A stretch of DNA of 64,000 bases from an uncultured Prevotellaceae bacterium (GTDB taxonomy: Bacteria; Bacteroidota; Bacteroidia; Bacteroidales; Bacteroidaceae): NCBI GenBank assembly GCA_902789415.1, contig CADAOD010000003.1:62001-126000 (forward strand), given 5' to 3'. Shown in pieces: positions 35,171 to 43,625 of this stretch. Within the stretch, counting starts at the first letter, position 1. Every line of letters begins with the position of its first letter. The translations under genes were made by a program, and so were the position numbers. The notes below the pieces were generated by a model that did no database searches, was not told where the DNA came from, and worked only from the letters and a program-made list of their open reading frames with translations.

Positions 35171-35227
35171 TGTAACAAGATTGTAACATCAGCGTAACTG
35201 GGCTGTAACAAGATTGTAATACCTTTG
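35171..35227 (+). promoter_or_regulatory. Plus-strand phosphate promoter with five 11-bp phased TGTAAC boxes
   Basis: TGTAAC at 35171, 35182, 35204, CGTAAC at 35193 and TGTAAT at 35215 are each exactly 11 bases apart; TACCTTTG (-7) starts at 35220 and overlaps the last box. Eleven-bp direct repeats are the arrangement recognised by PhoB-type regulators, and a PhoB/PhoR-like pair is encoded 4-6 kb away. No normal -33 element is present, as expected for an activator-dependent promoter. It drives the Na/Pi symporter at 35250. Confidence 0.75.
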
Positions 35228-35249
35228 CACCCAGAAATAACATATCATA

Positions 35250-36941
35250 ATGGAACTGATTATTAATATTTTCTCGCTTGTAGGTTCGCTGGCATTGTTC
35301 CTCTATGGAATGAAAACGATGTCGGAGGGCCTTGAAAAGTTTGCGGGCGATCGCCTGCGCAGTATTCTGGCGGCTATGACCAAGAACCGCGTGATGGGTG
35401 TGCTGACGGGTTTGCTCATCACAGCACTCATCCAGTCGTCGAGTGCCACAACGGTGATGGTGGTGAGTTTTGTGAATGCAGGACTGATGACTCTTGGTCA
35501 GAGTATTGGTGTGATTATGGGCGCCAATATCGGTACAACGGTAACGGCGTGGATTATTTCTGCCGTTGGATTCAAAGTAAATATTGCTGCTTTTGCCATC
35601 CCCTTGCTCGCTATAGGCATGCCGCTTATTTTCAGCGGTAAGGGCAACCGCAAGAGCATCGGCGAGTTTATTTTTGGTTTCTCGTTCCTCTTCATGGGCC
35701 TGTCGTTTCTGCAAGAGGCTGCCACAGCGATGAACATCGGCGATATGGTGGCTGGCATGCTGGCTCATGTGCCGCAGGATTCTTTCTTCACTATCATCCT
35801 CTTTGTCATTGTGGGTGCACTGGTGACGATGGTTGTACAAGCCTCTGCTGCCACGATGGCTATCACGCTGATGCTTTTTGGCATGCATATCCCTGGATTC
35901 GGGTTTGAACAGGCTGCTGCACTGGCTATGGGACAGAATATCGGTACCACCATCACGGCATTTATGGCTTCGCTGACTGCCAACACACAAGCACGCCGCG
36001 CTGCATTGGCTCACATGTTCTTCAATGTTTTTGGCGTAGTGGTGTTTCTCATCGTGTTCTATCCCGCCTGCGATGCTGTCAGTTGGGTGGTAGAAAACCT
36101 TATGGGTGGTGGCAACGATCTCTTCAAACTGTCGGCTTTCCATACTGCCTTCAATATCATCAATACGCTGTTGCTCATTGGTTTTGTAAAGCAGATAGAG
36201 ATGCTGGTGTGTCGCGTACTGCCGATGAAGGAACAGGACGAGGATTATCGTCTGAAGTTCATTTCTGGTGGTCTGCTCTCTACGGCCGAGCTCAGCATCA
36301 TGGAGGCTCAGAAGGAGATTCAGAACTTTGCCGAACGCTGTCACAGAATGTTTGGTTTTGTTACAGATCTGATGCAGACGGAGGATGAAGTGGTATTCAA
36401 TAAAACTTTTTCTCGCATTGAGAAATACGAGAATATCACCGATTCGATGGAGATGGAGATTGCAGCCTATCTGAACAAGGTGAGTGAGGGTAGATTGTCG
36501 GATGCCTCGAAAGCGCAGATACAAAAGATGTTGCGCCAGATATCCGAACTGGAGAGTATCGGCGACTCGGTGTATAACCTCGGTCGCACTCTGAATCGCC
36601 ATCGCCAGAATTGTCACGATGCTTTTACCGACACCCAACTGCAACATATGCATACGATGTTGGGGCTTGTAGATGGTGCTCTCGTTGAAATGCAGAAGCG
36701 TATTGCTGCACCTGTTTCCCGTCCGACCACTTCGTACAACATCGAAAACGAGATTAATAACTATCGTACGCAGCTGAAAAATCAGAACCTGCATGATGTT
36801 AACTCTGGCCTCTATGGTTATCAGCTCGGTGTCTTCTACGTAGATTTCATCTCGGAGTGTGAGAAACTGGGCGACTATGTAATAAACGTTGTTCAGGCAG
36901 GAAAGAGCTTGAATACCGATTCTTTGCAATCTGCCACCTGA
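35250..36941 (+). CDS. Na+/phosphate symporter with PhoU domain
   Basis: 563 aa. Two Na/Pi cotransporter repeats with the signature QSSSATT (about residues 62-68) and a second VQASAATMA (about 196-204), GANIGTT and GQNIGTT sequences, about eight membrane segments, then a cytoplasmic PhoU-like helical domain from about 345 to the end. This is the NptA/YjbB type of sodium-coupled phosphate transporter of the inner membrane. It starts 22 bases after a -7 element preceded by five phased TGTAAC boxes, divergent from the PiT operon, so import by two systems of different type is probably induced together on phosphate starvation. The direction of transport (import or export, as in YjbB) is not certain. 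Confidence 0.93.
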   Translation: MELIINIFSLVGSLALFLYGMKTMSEGLEKFAGDRLRSILAAMTKNRVMGVLTGLLITALIQSSSATTVMVVSFVNAGLMTLGQSIGVIMGANIGTTVTAWIISAVGFKVNIAAFAIPLLAIGMPLIFSGKGNRKSIGEFIFGFSFLFMGLSFLQEAATAMNIGDMVAGMLAHVPQDSFFTIILFVIVGALVTMVVQASAATMAITLMLFGMHIPGFGFEQAAALAMGQNIGTTITAFMASLTANTQARRAALAHMFFNVFGVVVFLIVFYPACDAVSWVVENLMGGGNDLFKLSAFHTAFNIINTLLLIGFVKQIEMLVCRVLPMKEQDEDYRLKFISGGLLSTAELSIMEAQKEIQNFAERCHRMFGFVTDLMQTEDEVVFNKTFSRIEKYENITDSMEMEIAAYLNKVSEGRLSDASKAQIQKMLRQISELESIGDSVYNLGRTLNRHRQNCHDAFTDTQLQHMHTMLGLVDGALVEMQKRIAAPVSRPTTSYNIENEINNYRTQLKNQNLHDVNSGLYGYQLGVFYVDFISECEKLGDYVINVVQAGKSLNTDSLQSAT

Positions 36942-37003
36942 TAATCCGTGATGTAATATTCGTTAAAATTGTATAAATTGGGAAGAAAGTTCGTTATATT
37001 TAG

Positions 37004-37011
37004 TATCTTTG
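37004..37011 (+). promoter_or_regulatory. -7 element for the TPR kinase gene
   Basis: TATCTTTG at 37004-37011, 33 bases before the ATG at 37045; it excludes a TTG start at 37009. An ATTG at 36977-36980 lies 23 bases upstream, longer spacing than usual. Confidence 0.6.
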
Positions 37012-37044
37012 CCATCAAATTTATCAGAATTCAGTCAATTAAGA

Positions 37045-39135
37045 ATGCTAAAACAACGAGTATTACTTTTATTAACATGGATTGTAACTGTGGTTATTTT
37101 GGTGCCGCTTACAGGTTGTGAGAATGGTAGCAAAAAGGCGGCTTATGACGAGGCTGTTAAGACAATTATGGATGCCTCTAAGCAAAAAGATTTCAGCCGC
37201 ATGCGGTTATTGGCCGACAGTTTGGGAAAGGCCGAGGTGCTGAGCGAGGCCGAGAGCTATTTTTGGCAGGGTTTAGCTTACTATCGCATGATGCAGGTAC
37301 ACACAGCCGAATTTTTCTGGAAAGAGGCAATGGTATCTATTGAAGACTCTGATGATCCTGCCGACCTGGATACCTATGCCCGTGCGGCTAGTTATCTGGC
37401 TGGACTGCATATCCGCTATTACAACTTTCAAAGTGCCAGTAAGGTGGTGAGAACAGCTTTGGAGCATTTGAACTACCACCATTATAATGCCACGAGCGAC
37501 TATACCAATCTGCTTGTCTTTGCCGGTTGTTGCAAGGGGCATTATAACATTGAAGACGAGGAGGTGCCCCAGCTCTTTGAACAAGCATATCAGCGACATC
37601 TGGAGCATATTGCCAAGGCCCATGCGCGTGAGAATTATCACGATGCAGTGGTTGGTGTTATTAATATTGCCTACGGCTGGCTCAGCGAGAAGAAGTACAA
37701 AAAGGGGCTGTTCTGGAACCGGCGTTTAAAAAAACTGGTTAGTGATTACAAGCAGTTATTCCCGAATGATTCGGCGTATATCGATAAGCAGCAGGCCCGC
37801 TGCCACATCTTCGAAGCCATCGGATTTGAAGGCATGGGTAAGATTCAGGAAGCAGAAGATGCCTTTGAGGCTTTCCAGCAATCTAACTTTGCAAACACCG
37901 ACGAGGGCCATCTGGATGCCAGTAACTATTTGGCAATGGCGGGAAAATGGCAAGCTGCTGCCAAATTGCTGAGTAATCTTGATAACATTTTTGTGCATAT
38001 GCAGTCGGGCTATTCGCTGGATGATATCCAGAAGTTCCTGCTGAAGAAATATACAGTTAATTTGATGACGGGACAGATCGATTCGGCTAGTGTTGTAGCC
38101 AATCAGATTTGTCAGCGATTGGATTCTGCTATCATCAAATCGCAATGGATAGACTCTGATGAGCAGGAGACGATACGTCAGAAAGAGGAACAGATACTGC
38201 AGCAGCAGGAGCACTTGTCGAAAGTGCGTATCTTGTCGCTTGTGGCCGCGATAATTGTTATCACATCTTTCTTCTCGGTCTATACCTATTTCCGTCACAG
38301 AGCCGAGCGCCGTTTGGCAGTAGCCAATGCCCAGTTGGAACAGAAGAATGTGCAACTGGCCATAGCCAATGCACATGCAGAGGAGTCGGCCAGGATGAAA
38401 GCCAGCTTTATTCAGCAGATGTCGCATGAGATACGCACGCCACTGAATATTCTGTCGGGCTTTACGCAGGTTATCACCACACCAGGTATCGAACTGGATG
38501 ATGAAACTCGTCAGGATATCAATAGCAAAATCACCGAAAATACCGATCGCATTACCACACTGGTGAATAAGATGCTTGAACTCTCTGAGGTAAGCAGCAA
38601 AACCATCATCGAGCGTGCTGACTATGTACCTGTCATGCAGATTGCTGCCCAGGCCATCGATGAATCGGGTATCAGCAGCGCAGAACATCTGACGTTCTAT
38701 CTCGAGTCGTCGCCTGAAGCCGAAAAACTGTATCTGCAAACAAACCAGCAGGCTGTCACCCGTGCGCTGGTATTGTTGCTCGATAATGCCAAGAAGTTTA
38801 CGCACGATGCCGAAGCCCGGCTCCGTAACGATACAAACGAAGCCCCTGAAAAGAAGGAAAAAGTGGTGCTAAAGGTAACTGCAGATGCTGAAAAGGTGGT
38901 GTTTACCATCGAAGATACTGGTATTGTGATACCGCCTGAAGAGGCAGAACATATCTTCGAAGAGTTTGTGCAGCTCGACGAGTATTACGATGGAACAGGC
39001 ATTGGCCTGACGATAGCCCGTTCGCTGGTTCGCCGACTTGGAGGCGATGTGTTCCTGGATACGAGCTACACGGATGGTGCCCGTTTTGTGATGGAGATTT
39101 TAACATCTCCTCAAGTAACGGATAGTGCCAGTTAA
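37045..39135 (+). CDS. TPR-containing sensor histidine kinase with altered G1 box
   Basis: 696 aa from ATG 37045. Lipoprotein-like start (LLLLTWIVTVVILVPLTGC), periplasmic TPR-like sensor (about 30-380), a membrane segment (about 397-418, ILSLVAAIIVITSFFSVYTYF), coiled coil, HisKA with MSHEIRTPLN and HATPase_c. The G1 box reads DTGIVIP where DTGIGIP is expected, so the second glycine of DxGxG is a valine; G2 (GTGIGLTIA) is intact. The sensor region is homologous along its length to that of the PP2C phosphatase at 57155-59218 (NLLVFxGC, YIDKQxARC, YWSG/FWQG). No partner response regulator is adjacent. It overlaps the PhoR-like gene tail to tail by 4 bases. Confidence 0.9.
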   Translation: MLKQRVLLLLTWIVTVVILVPLTGCENGSKKAAYDEAVKTIMDASKQKDFSRMRLLADSLGKAEVLSEAESYFWQGLAYYRMMQVHTAEFFWKEAMVSIEDSDDPADLDTYARAASYLAGLHIRYYNFQSASKVVRTALEHLNYHHYNATSDYTNLLVFAGCCKGHYNIEDEEVPQLFEQAYQRHLEHIAKAHARENYHDAVVGVINIAYGWLSEKKYKKGLFWNRRLKKLVSDYKQLFPNDSAYIDKQQARCHIFEAIGFEGMGKIQEAEDAFEAFQQSNFANTDEGHLDASNYLAMAGKWQAAAKLLSNLDNIFVHMQSGYSLDDIQKFLLKKYTVNLMTGQIDSASVVANQICQRLDSAIIKSQWIDSDEQETIRQKEEQILQQQEHLSKVRILSLVAAIIVITSFFSVYTYFRHRAERRLAVANAQLEQKNVQLAIANAHAEESARMKASFIQQMSHEIRTPLNILSGFTQVITTPGIELDDETRQDINSKITENTDRITTLVNKMLELSEVSSKTIIERADYVPVMQIAAQAIDESGISSAEHLTFYLESSPEAEKLYLQTNQQAVTRALVLLLDNAKKFTHDAEARLRNDTNEAPEKKEKVVLKVTADAEKVVFTIEDTGIVIPPEEAEHIFEEFVQLDEYYDGTGIGLTIARSLVRRLGGDVFLDTSYTDGARFVMEILTSPQVTDSAS

Positions 39136-40577
39136 AAGCGTGCGAGAGTGAACTTGATGGTTAGTCCGCCGCCTGGTGTTGAGAGTGCTGTTGTTGTTCC
39201 GCCGTGAACAGCAACAGCATTTTTTACGATGGCGAGGCCGAGGCCTGTGCCGCCGAGTTTCCTACTGCGCCCTTTGTCGATACGGTAGAAACGCTCAAAA
39301 AGGTGTTCCAGATGTTTTGGTTCTACGCCTGGGCCATCGTCGCTCACTTGGAACTCATAGAAATGGCGCCCTTCGTGCTCCACCTCGTTGCAGATGATTG
39401 CGATGCGCGAGGCTCCTGTGGCGTAGGCGATAGCGTTGTCAATCAGATTGCGGAAGATGCTGTAGATGAGGCTTGCGTCGCCCTGCACTTCTACATGCTT
39501 TGGCATCTGTATGGATGGTGTGATGTGCTTTTCGTTCAGTTGTAGCGATGTGTCTTCGAGCACGTTCTGTACGATGGCACCGACGTTAACCTGCAGATAC
39601 GCTTGTCGGGTGTCTGTACGACTGTCGTCCATCTCGTCGAGCTTGGTGAGTGCACTCATGTCAAGCAGTAGTTTGGTCATGCGTTCACTCTGGGCATAGC
39701 AGCGCTCCAGAAAGTGTTTTTTCTTATCTTCGGGCATGTCGGGATGATCCAGAATGCTCTCCAGATAACCGTGAATGCTGGCGGCAGGCGTCTTCAGTTC
39801 GTGGGCGGCATTCTGTGTCAGTTGGCGCTTGATGCGTATCTTGTCCTCCTCGGAATGGCGGAGCTTCCAATAAAGCATAATGATGGTATGGCTGATGTCG
39901 CCTAATTCGTCATCGGGCAGGCGTCGCTCCAGTTCGTGGTCAAGCTGTTGGCCCTCTTCGGCTTTCATGGCAAACTCTCGCAGATAGCCGATATGGCGAC
40001 TGATGCGATGGGTGATGTAATAGAGGACTACACCCAGCAGCAGCGTCAGCACAATGGCATAATACATATAGGTGCTGTCGGCCTGTAACGAGCGTGTCAG
40101 TTCGGCAGAGTAGGGCACAGCAGTACGCACGATGACATTGCCGAAGCGGGTAGCAGAGTAAAAGTAGGTTTCGTGAGTGGATTGCGACAGGCGCTTGATG
40201 TCGTAGCCGTTGCCATGATGCAATGCTTGCTGTATCTCTGTTCGCTGGAGATGGTTGCCCAGCGAATCCACCTGGGTCTCGTAGCTATCCAGGATTACCA
40301 GTCCGTCCTTATCTATGATTGACACACGAAGTCCTTCCATGCTATGCCGTTCTACATAGTCGCGAAACAAACGATTATTAGTTAGACTGTCTTCGCCAAT
40401 TGTCTGTACCATTTCGTAGTTGTACATCTGCAGTCGCGAGTGCAGAATGTCAATCTTGTATTCTTTTTCGCGTTGATATTGATACACGCTGAAGCAGATG
40501 GCAAAGAGCAGGAACACGCCACCGATACTGAACAGCAGATTGCGCTGAAACGACTTACTTTTCAAAACAATAGCCAT
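39132..40577 (-). CDS. PhoR-like sensor histidine kinase
   Basis: 481 aa. Membrane segment at 13-33, a periplasmic PAS-like sensor (about 34-165), second membrane segment (about 172-190, YYAIVLTLLLGVVLYYI), HAMP-like linker with LPDDELGDIS, HisKA with NAAHELKTPAASIHGYLE and HATPase_c with N, G1 (DDGPGV) and G2 (GGTGLGLAIVKN) boxes. The start overlaps the 3' end of the response regulator gene by 23 bases, so the two form a two-component system. The layout (regulator first, then kinase with two membrane passes) and the neighbouring phosphate transporters point to phosphate sensing as in PhoR, though a general envelope stress role cannot be excluded. Confidence 0.85.
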   Translation of the reverse strand: MAIVLKSKSFQRNLLFSIGGVFLLFAICFSVYQYQREKEYKIDILHSRLQMYNYEMVQTIGEDSLTNNRLFRDYVERHSMEGLRVSIIDKDGLVILDSYETQVDSLGNHLQRTEIQQALHHGNGYDIKRLSQSTHETYFYSATRFGNVIVRTAVPYSAELTRSLQADSTYMYYAIVLTLLLGVVLYYITHRISRHIGYLREFAMKAEEGQQLDHELERRLPDDELGDISHTIIMLYWKLRHSEEDKIRIKRQLTQNAAHELKTPAASIHGYLESILDHPDMPEDKKKHFLERCYAQSERMTKLLLDMSALTKLDEMDDSRTDTRQAYLQVNVGAIVQNVLEDTSLQLNEKHITPSIQMPKHVEVQGDASLIYSIFRNLIDNAIAYATGASRIAIICNEVEHEGRHFYEFQVSDDGPGVEPKHLEHLFERFYRIDKGRSRKLGGTGLGLAIVKNAVAVHGGTTTALSTPGGGLTIKFTLARF

Positions 40578-41253
40578 AGCCTACACGTGTTTTAATCTGT
40601 TTGCCATAACGGCCAATTTTCTTGCGCAGTCGGGTGATGTTCACATCCACCGTTCGATCGAGCACCAGCACATCCTGAGGCCAACAGTATTTCAAGAGCT
40701 CTTCTCGCGAAAACACGGTGTTAGGGTGCTGCAACAGGAGCGACAGCAGTTCGTATTCCAGTTTGGTAAGTGACAGGTTCTGCCCATCCAGTGTAGCAGT
40801 CTTGGCATTATGGTCGAGCGTGATACCTTCGTAGCTTATCTTGTTGCCCGAAGTGCTTGCGGCCTGTTGCTCAGGTTGATGATAGGCTTGCGATGAGCGT
40901 CTGAGTACTGCCCGTACCCTTGCCTTGACCTCCTTCATGCTCAGCGGCTTGGCTATATAGTCGTCAGCTCCGATATTCAATCCTTTTACCAGATTGTCCT
41001 CTCCCTCTAATGCCGTAATAAAGATAATGGGGATATGCGCTGTAGCAGGATTGTCTTTGATCTTCCGAGCCATCTGGAACCCTGACATTTCACCCATCAT
41101 GACATCTAGGAGAATCAGAGCATATTCTTGTAGAGGAAGATTAAGAGCTTCCTCGGCCGAATTGGCGGTCATCACCTCAAACCCTTCTGTCTCGAGATTG
41201 TATTGAAGTATCTCGCAGATATCCAATTCATCGTCAACCACAAGTATTTTCAT
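40555..41253 (-). CDS. OmpR/PhoB-type response regulator
   Basis: 232 aa from ATG 41253 (MKILVVDDELDICEI), the first start in phase with a receiver domain. Receiver with acidic pocket DD (8-9) and phospho-acceptor Asp in LILLDVMMGEMSG (about 51), Thr in FITALEG and Lys in IAKPLSM. A winged-helix DNA-binding domain follows (about 140-232, LTKLEYELLSLLLQHPNTVFSREELLKYCW and DRTVDVNITRLRKKIG). PhoB-type winged helices bind direct repeats of 11-bp period, which matches the TGTAAC arrays between the two phosphate transporter genes. A minus-strand TATCTTTG lies at 41306-41299, 46 bases upstream of the start. Confidence 0.88.
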   Translation of the reverse strand: MKILVVDDELDICEILQYNLETEGFEVMTANSAEEALNLPLQEYALILLDVMMGEMSGFQMARKIKDNPATAHIPIIFITALEGEDNLVKGLNIGADDYIAKPLSMKEVKARVRAVLRRSSQAYHQPEQQAASTSGNKISYEGITLDHNAKTATLDGQNLSLTKLEYELLSLLLQHPNTVFSREELLKYCWPQDVLVLDRTVDVNITRLRKKIGRYGKQIKTRVGYGYCFEK

Positions 41254-41298
41254 AAGTCTGTCTTTATAAGATGTAACAATCTGTAGCTTTTTTCGTTG

Positions 41299-41306
41299 CA
41301 AAGATA
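41299..41306 (-). promoter_or_regulatory. -7 element of the PhoB/PhoR-like operon
   Basis: The plus strand reads CAAAGATA, giving TATCTTTG on the minus strand. The upstream sequence is A/T tracts without a clear -33. A TGTAAC occurs on the plus strand at 41272-41277, in the leader and in opposite orientation. Confidence 0.55.
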
Positions 41307-41345
41307 ATGTTTTTTTTCGAGAAAAAAAATAAAATAGCTTCTTTG

Positions 41346-41371
41346 TAACAAGGTTTTTTACTACCTTTGCA
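41346..41371 (+). promoter_or_regulatory. Orphan plus-strand promoter with a TGTAAC box
   Basis: TGTAAC at 41346-41351 and TACCTTTG at 41364-41371 resemble the phosphate promoter at 35204-35227 (TGTAACAAG shared). It points into the integrative element, whose att repeat begins 55 bases later; no plus-strand gene follows for 5 kb. It may have served a gene now separated by the insertion. Confidence 0.5.
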
Positions 41372-41425
41372 GGATTTCTCAGCTTTTCTTTGTATAAAGG
41401 CTGTCTGGGGAATTGGAAGAAAACA

Positions 41426-41444
41426 GGGTTACGATTTGGTAACC
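41426..41444. other. Left att-like direct repeat
   Basis: GGGTTACGATTTGGTAACC. It contains a perfect 6-bp inverted repeat (GGTTAC and GTAACC) around GATTTG, as expected of a tyrosine recombinase core-type site. The right copy differs at one base (T to C). Confidence 0.65.
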
Positions 41445-41883
41445 GTACTCAATTCCACATTCTGCTATGAATTGCTTTCAAAGAACCCATGACACTGAGC
41501 CACCAGCCGTTTTATGACTCATCATCGGGTGCAAAGGTAATCATTCTATTTCAATTAACCAAATTCATACTCAATTTTTTCTTCTGAGCTTGCTCAACGC
41601 TCTTGAACTGATTGCGGCATCTTTTGTGGCACCTGCCAGAAAGGTGCGTATTAGGCTACGTCCTATTACCGGAGTGATACGTGGTTTGAGTGTAAATGAA
41701 AGAATTCGTTCTTTTAAAGGATGATACGAGCGACAGATTCGAACCGCTACCCATACCTTTTCGGCAGCCGCATTTACCATACATCGGGGGATCTACTCGT
41801 ATCATCCAGCCAGTATTCAAGAGATGCGAGGTCGCTTACCCCCCTGTGCATCTTTATAACTTAAAAAAGTCATGAGAGAATAC
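41445..41883. other. Left end region of the integrative element, no confident gene
   Basis: It holds a minus-strand TACCTTTG (41539-41532) pointing to the left att repeat with only a 15-codon frame after it; a 69-codon minus-strand frame (41571-41780, MVNAAAEKVWVAVRICRSYH and on) that I cannot support as a protein; a perfect 12-bp inverted repeat (41719-41730 with 41796-41807, GGATGATACGAG) enclosing a tRNA T-loop-like GGTTCGAATC; and the sequence GTGCGTATTAGGCTAC (41644-41659), whose reverse complement recurs at 46282-46297 within a longer imperfect match. Confidence 0.55.
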
Positions 41884-43608
41884 TTATGCATTCTGAATAT
41901 CAGAAATCATAGCACGTGTGCGTTGTAGAAGATTGTTTAACTTGATATATAGATCATTAGTTGATTTTATATTGCTATAAATCTCTGCAATATCCTTATC
42001 AATCTGTTGAACATGAGGTGTGATGTTCTTTTCAATCCATGTATCAGTAGCTTTGTCATATTCCATCTCGATTACATTAGAAGCATCACGGAAACATGAA
42101 CGTATTTCATTGCGCCCTTCAGCAAGTTGATTTTCAATCTTGTCTTCTTGCTTATCATTGTATATTTGCAAGCCAACTGACAATACTGAACCTACTACAC
42201 CTAAAACACGGGAACCATTGGCGATATTTTTTGTCCATCGAACAGCTTGCCATGGTTGGAATTTATGCCCAAAAAGATGCCCAACCTTTAGAACTGTTTC
42301 GTGAAGTTGGGAACCAGAATATGTACTAGTTTTGAAAATAGACATAAAACCATTACCTGGATTCTTACCAACTGACATAGTTGCGATCTTTGTCCCAAAA
42401 TCTTTCAAATAATTGCTAGTCTTTTCCATATTACGTCGTGTGTCCTCTGATATATGTACAGATTTCACACGTTCGTCCATTGTGAGTTTTAAATCACGTG
42501 CAAATTCGCTTTCAGATAATTCTTTGAATTTCTTCTGTAGGGTACCTGCCTCTACCTTTAAAATTCCTTCTATTTCGGCAGTAAGTTTTGTTGTAGTTTC
42601 ATCAACAGCATCTTGCTTCTCTTTCAACATCTGATTTGTCTCGTTTTGTTTCTGAGAACTTGTTAATTTGTTGGCGATTTCACTACCCCACAACTGAACT
42701 TGATGAGATTTTTTCTGAACAGCATTGCCTACCTTATCTTTGATTCGAACCTTTGATTCCTCAAAAATTCTTCTCTTTTCATTTAACATATGAATAGTTC
42801 CATCCACAATGGCATCACCTGTCTTCATGTTAGAGACAATATCTGCCAACATTTTTTCAACCTCGTACAACGATGTAGTGGAAGAACCTAACAAGCCCCT
42901 ATCTGCAATAAAACGATTCAGGTTGTCAATAAAGACCGGAAGACCACTTTTAGCTAGCAATTTGTCTTGAAACTTAGCATATTTTGGAGTGAAGGCCTGA
43001 TTATACCAATCTGTACAAATAAAAGATGTATACATATCCTCTACGGAATAAGGATTGATAACAGGTAATATGTCCTTATTGATGAGTACATCCTGTTGTT
43101 CAGTTGTATTTCCCTTAGCAGTTCGGTCCATTTTATTAACCACCAACATCATCTCATGCCCCTTTCCCTTTTCATTAATTAACTTACGGAAATGATTAGC
43201 TAAATGATCGGAAAAACCTTCAGCGGTAACCACAAATACAATTAAGTCGGCTTTTGCCAACTGTTCATATGTTATTTTATCATGATCAGGTCTGTTTTGT
43301 GTATGAATACCTGGTGTATCGGTAACGTTAATTCCTTGCCAATTAAAAGATTGACATGTTGCTGTGGTAATACCTCCTCCTATAGCCAAATCTTTGCCTG
43401 TAAGGATTTTTAACAAAGTAGATTTTCCGGCACTATATTGTCCTGCAAAAACTACATTGATACGTTTGTCTTTAGAATAAAGACTTGTAGGAATCATTTG
43501 CGATTTTGAAATCAAGGACGAATCACCTGATTTCCTCAATGTATTCCTCACCTCCTCAAACAGCTGAACTGCTTGAGCATTAAACTGTTCAAAATACGTC
43601 TTTTTCAT
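41884..43608 (-). CDS. LeoA-like dynamin-family GTPase
   Basis: 574 aa. Canonical GTPase motifs: G1 GQYSAGKST (56-64), G2 Thr in GITTATC (about 81), G3 DTPGI (97-101) and G4 NKMD (158-161). The rest is long helical stalk with heptad-like patterning (about 250-420), a small Gly-rich hydrophobic patch (VLGVVGSVLSVGLQIY near 490) and a C-terminal helix. This resembles the LeoA/HP0731 type of bacterial dynamin-like proteins. The gene lies 17 bases after another dynamin-like GTPase in the same operon. Paired bacterial dynamins remodel membranes, and some act in membrane-based phage defence. Carriage on an integrative element fits that role, which is inferred. Confidence 0.85.
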   Translation of the reverse strand: MKKTYFEQFNAQAVQLFEEVRNTLRKSGDSSLISKSQMIPTSLYSKDKRINVVFAGQYSAGKSTLLKILTGKDLAIGGGITTATCQSFNWQGINVTDTPGIHTQNRPDHDKITYEQLAKADLIVFVVTAEGFSDHLANHFRKLINEKGKGHEMMLVVNKMDRTAKGNTTEQQDVLINKDILPVINPYSVEDMYTSFICTDWYNQAFTPKYAKFQDKLLAKSGLPVFIDNLNRFIADRGLLGSSTTSLYEVEKMLADIVSNMKTGDAIVDGTIHMLNEKRRIFEESKVRIKDKVGNAVQKKSHQVQLWGSEIANKLTSSQKQNETNQMLKEKQDAVDETTTKLTAEIEGILKVEAGTLQKKFKELSESEFARDLKLTMDERVKSVHISEDTRRNMEKTSNYLKDFGTKIATMSVGKNPGNGFMSIFKTSTYSGSQLHETVLKVGHLFGHKFQPWQAVRWTKNIANGSRVLGVVGSVLSVGLQIYNDKQEDKIENQLAEGRNEIRSCFRDASNVIEMEYDKATDTWIEKNITPHVQQIDKDIAEIYSNIKSTNDLYIKLNNLLQRTRAMISDIQNA

Positions 43609-43625
43609 CTTTGGATAGTTATATA

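Noticed and set aside
34968-36929. A 653-codon open frame on the minus strand, antisense to the Na/Pi symporter gene
   Set aside because: Its composition (His-, Gln-, Arg-rich, no domain) is that of a shadow of a strongly biased gene on the other strand. Only its last 33 codons, outside the symporter gene, look real and are listed separately.
37756-38805. A 349-codon open frame antisense to the TPR kinase
   Set aside because: Lies wholly inside a gene with recognisable TPR, HisKA and ATPase domains and has no promoter or family features.
41571-41780. A 69-codon frame at the left end of the integrative element
   Set aside because: No RBS, no recognised domain, overlaps a structured inverted repeat, and the partial second copy near 46.3 kb has stop codons in the same frame. 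It could be real in other genomes but is not supported here.
41719-41807. Possible tRNA gene
   Set aside because: The 12-bp end stem is too long, the T-stem pairs poorly and no D- or anticodon arm fits, despite the GGTTCGAATC motif.
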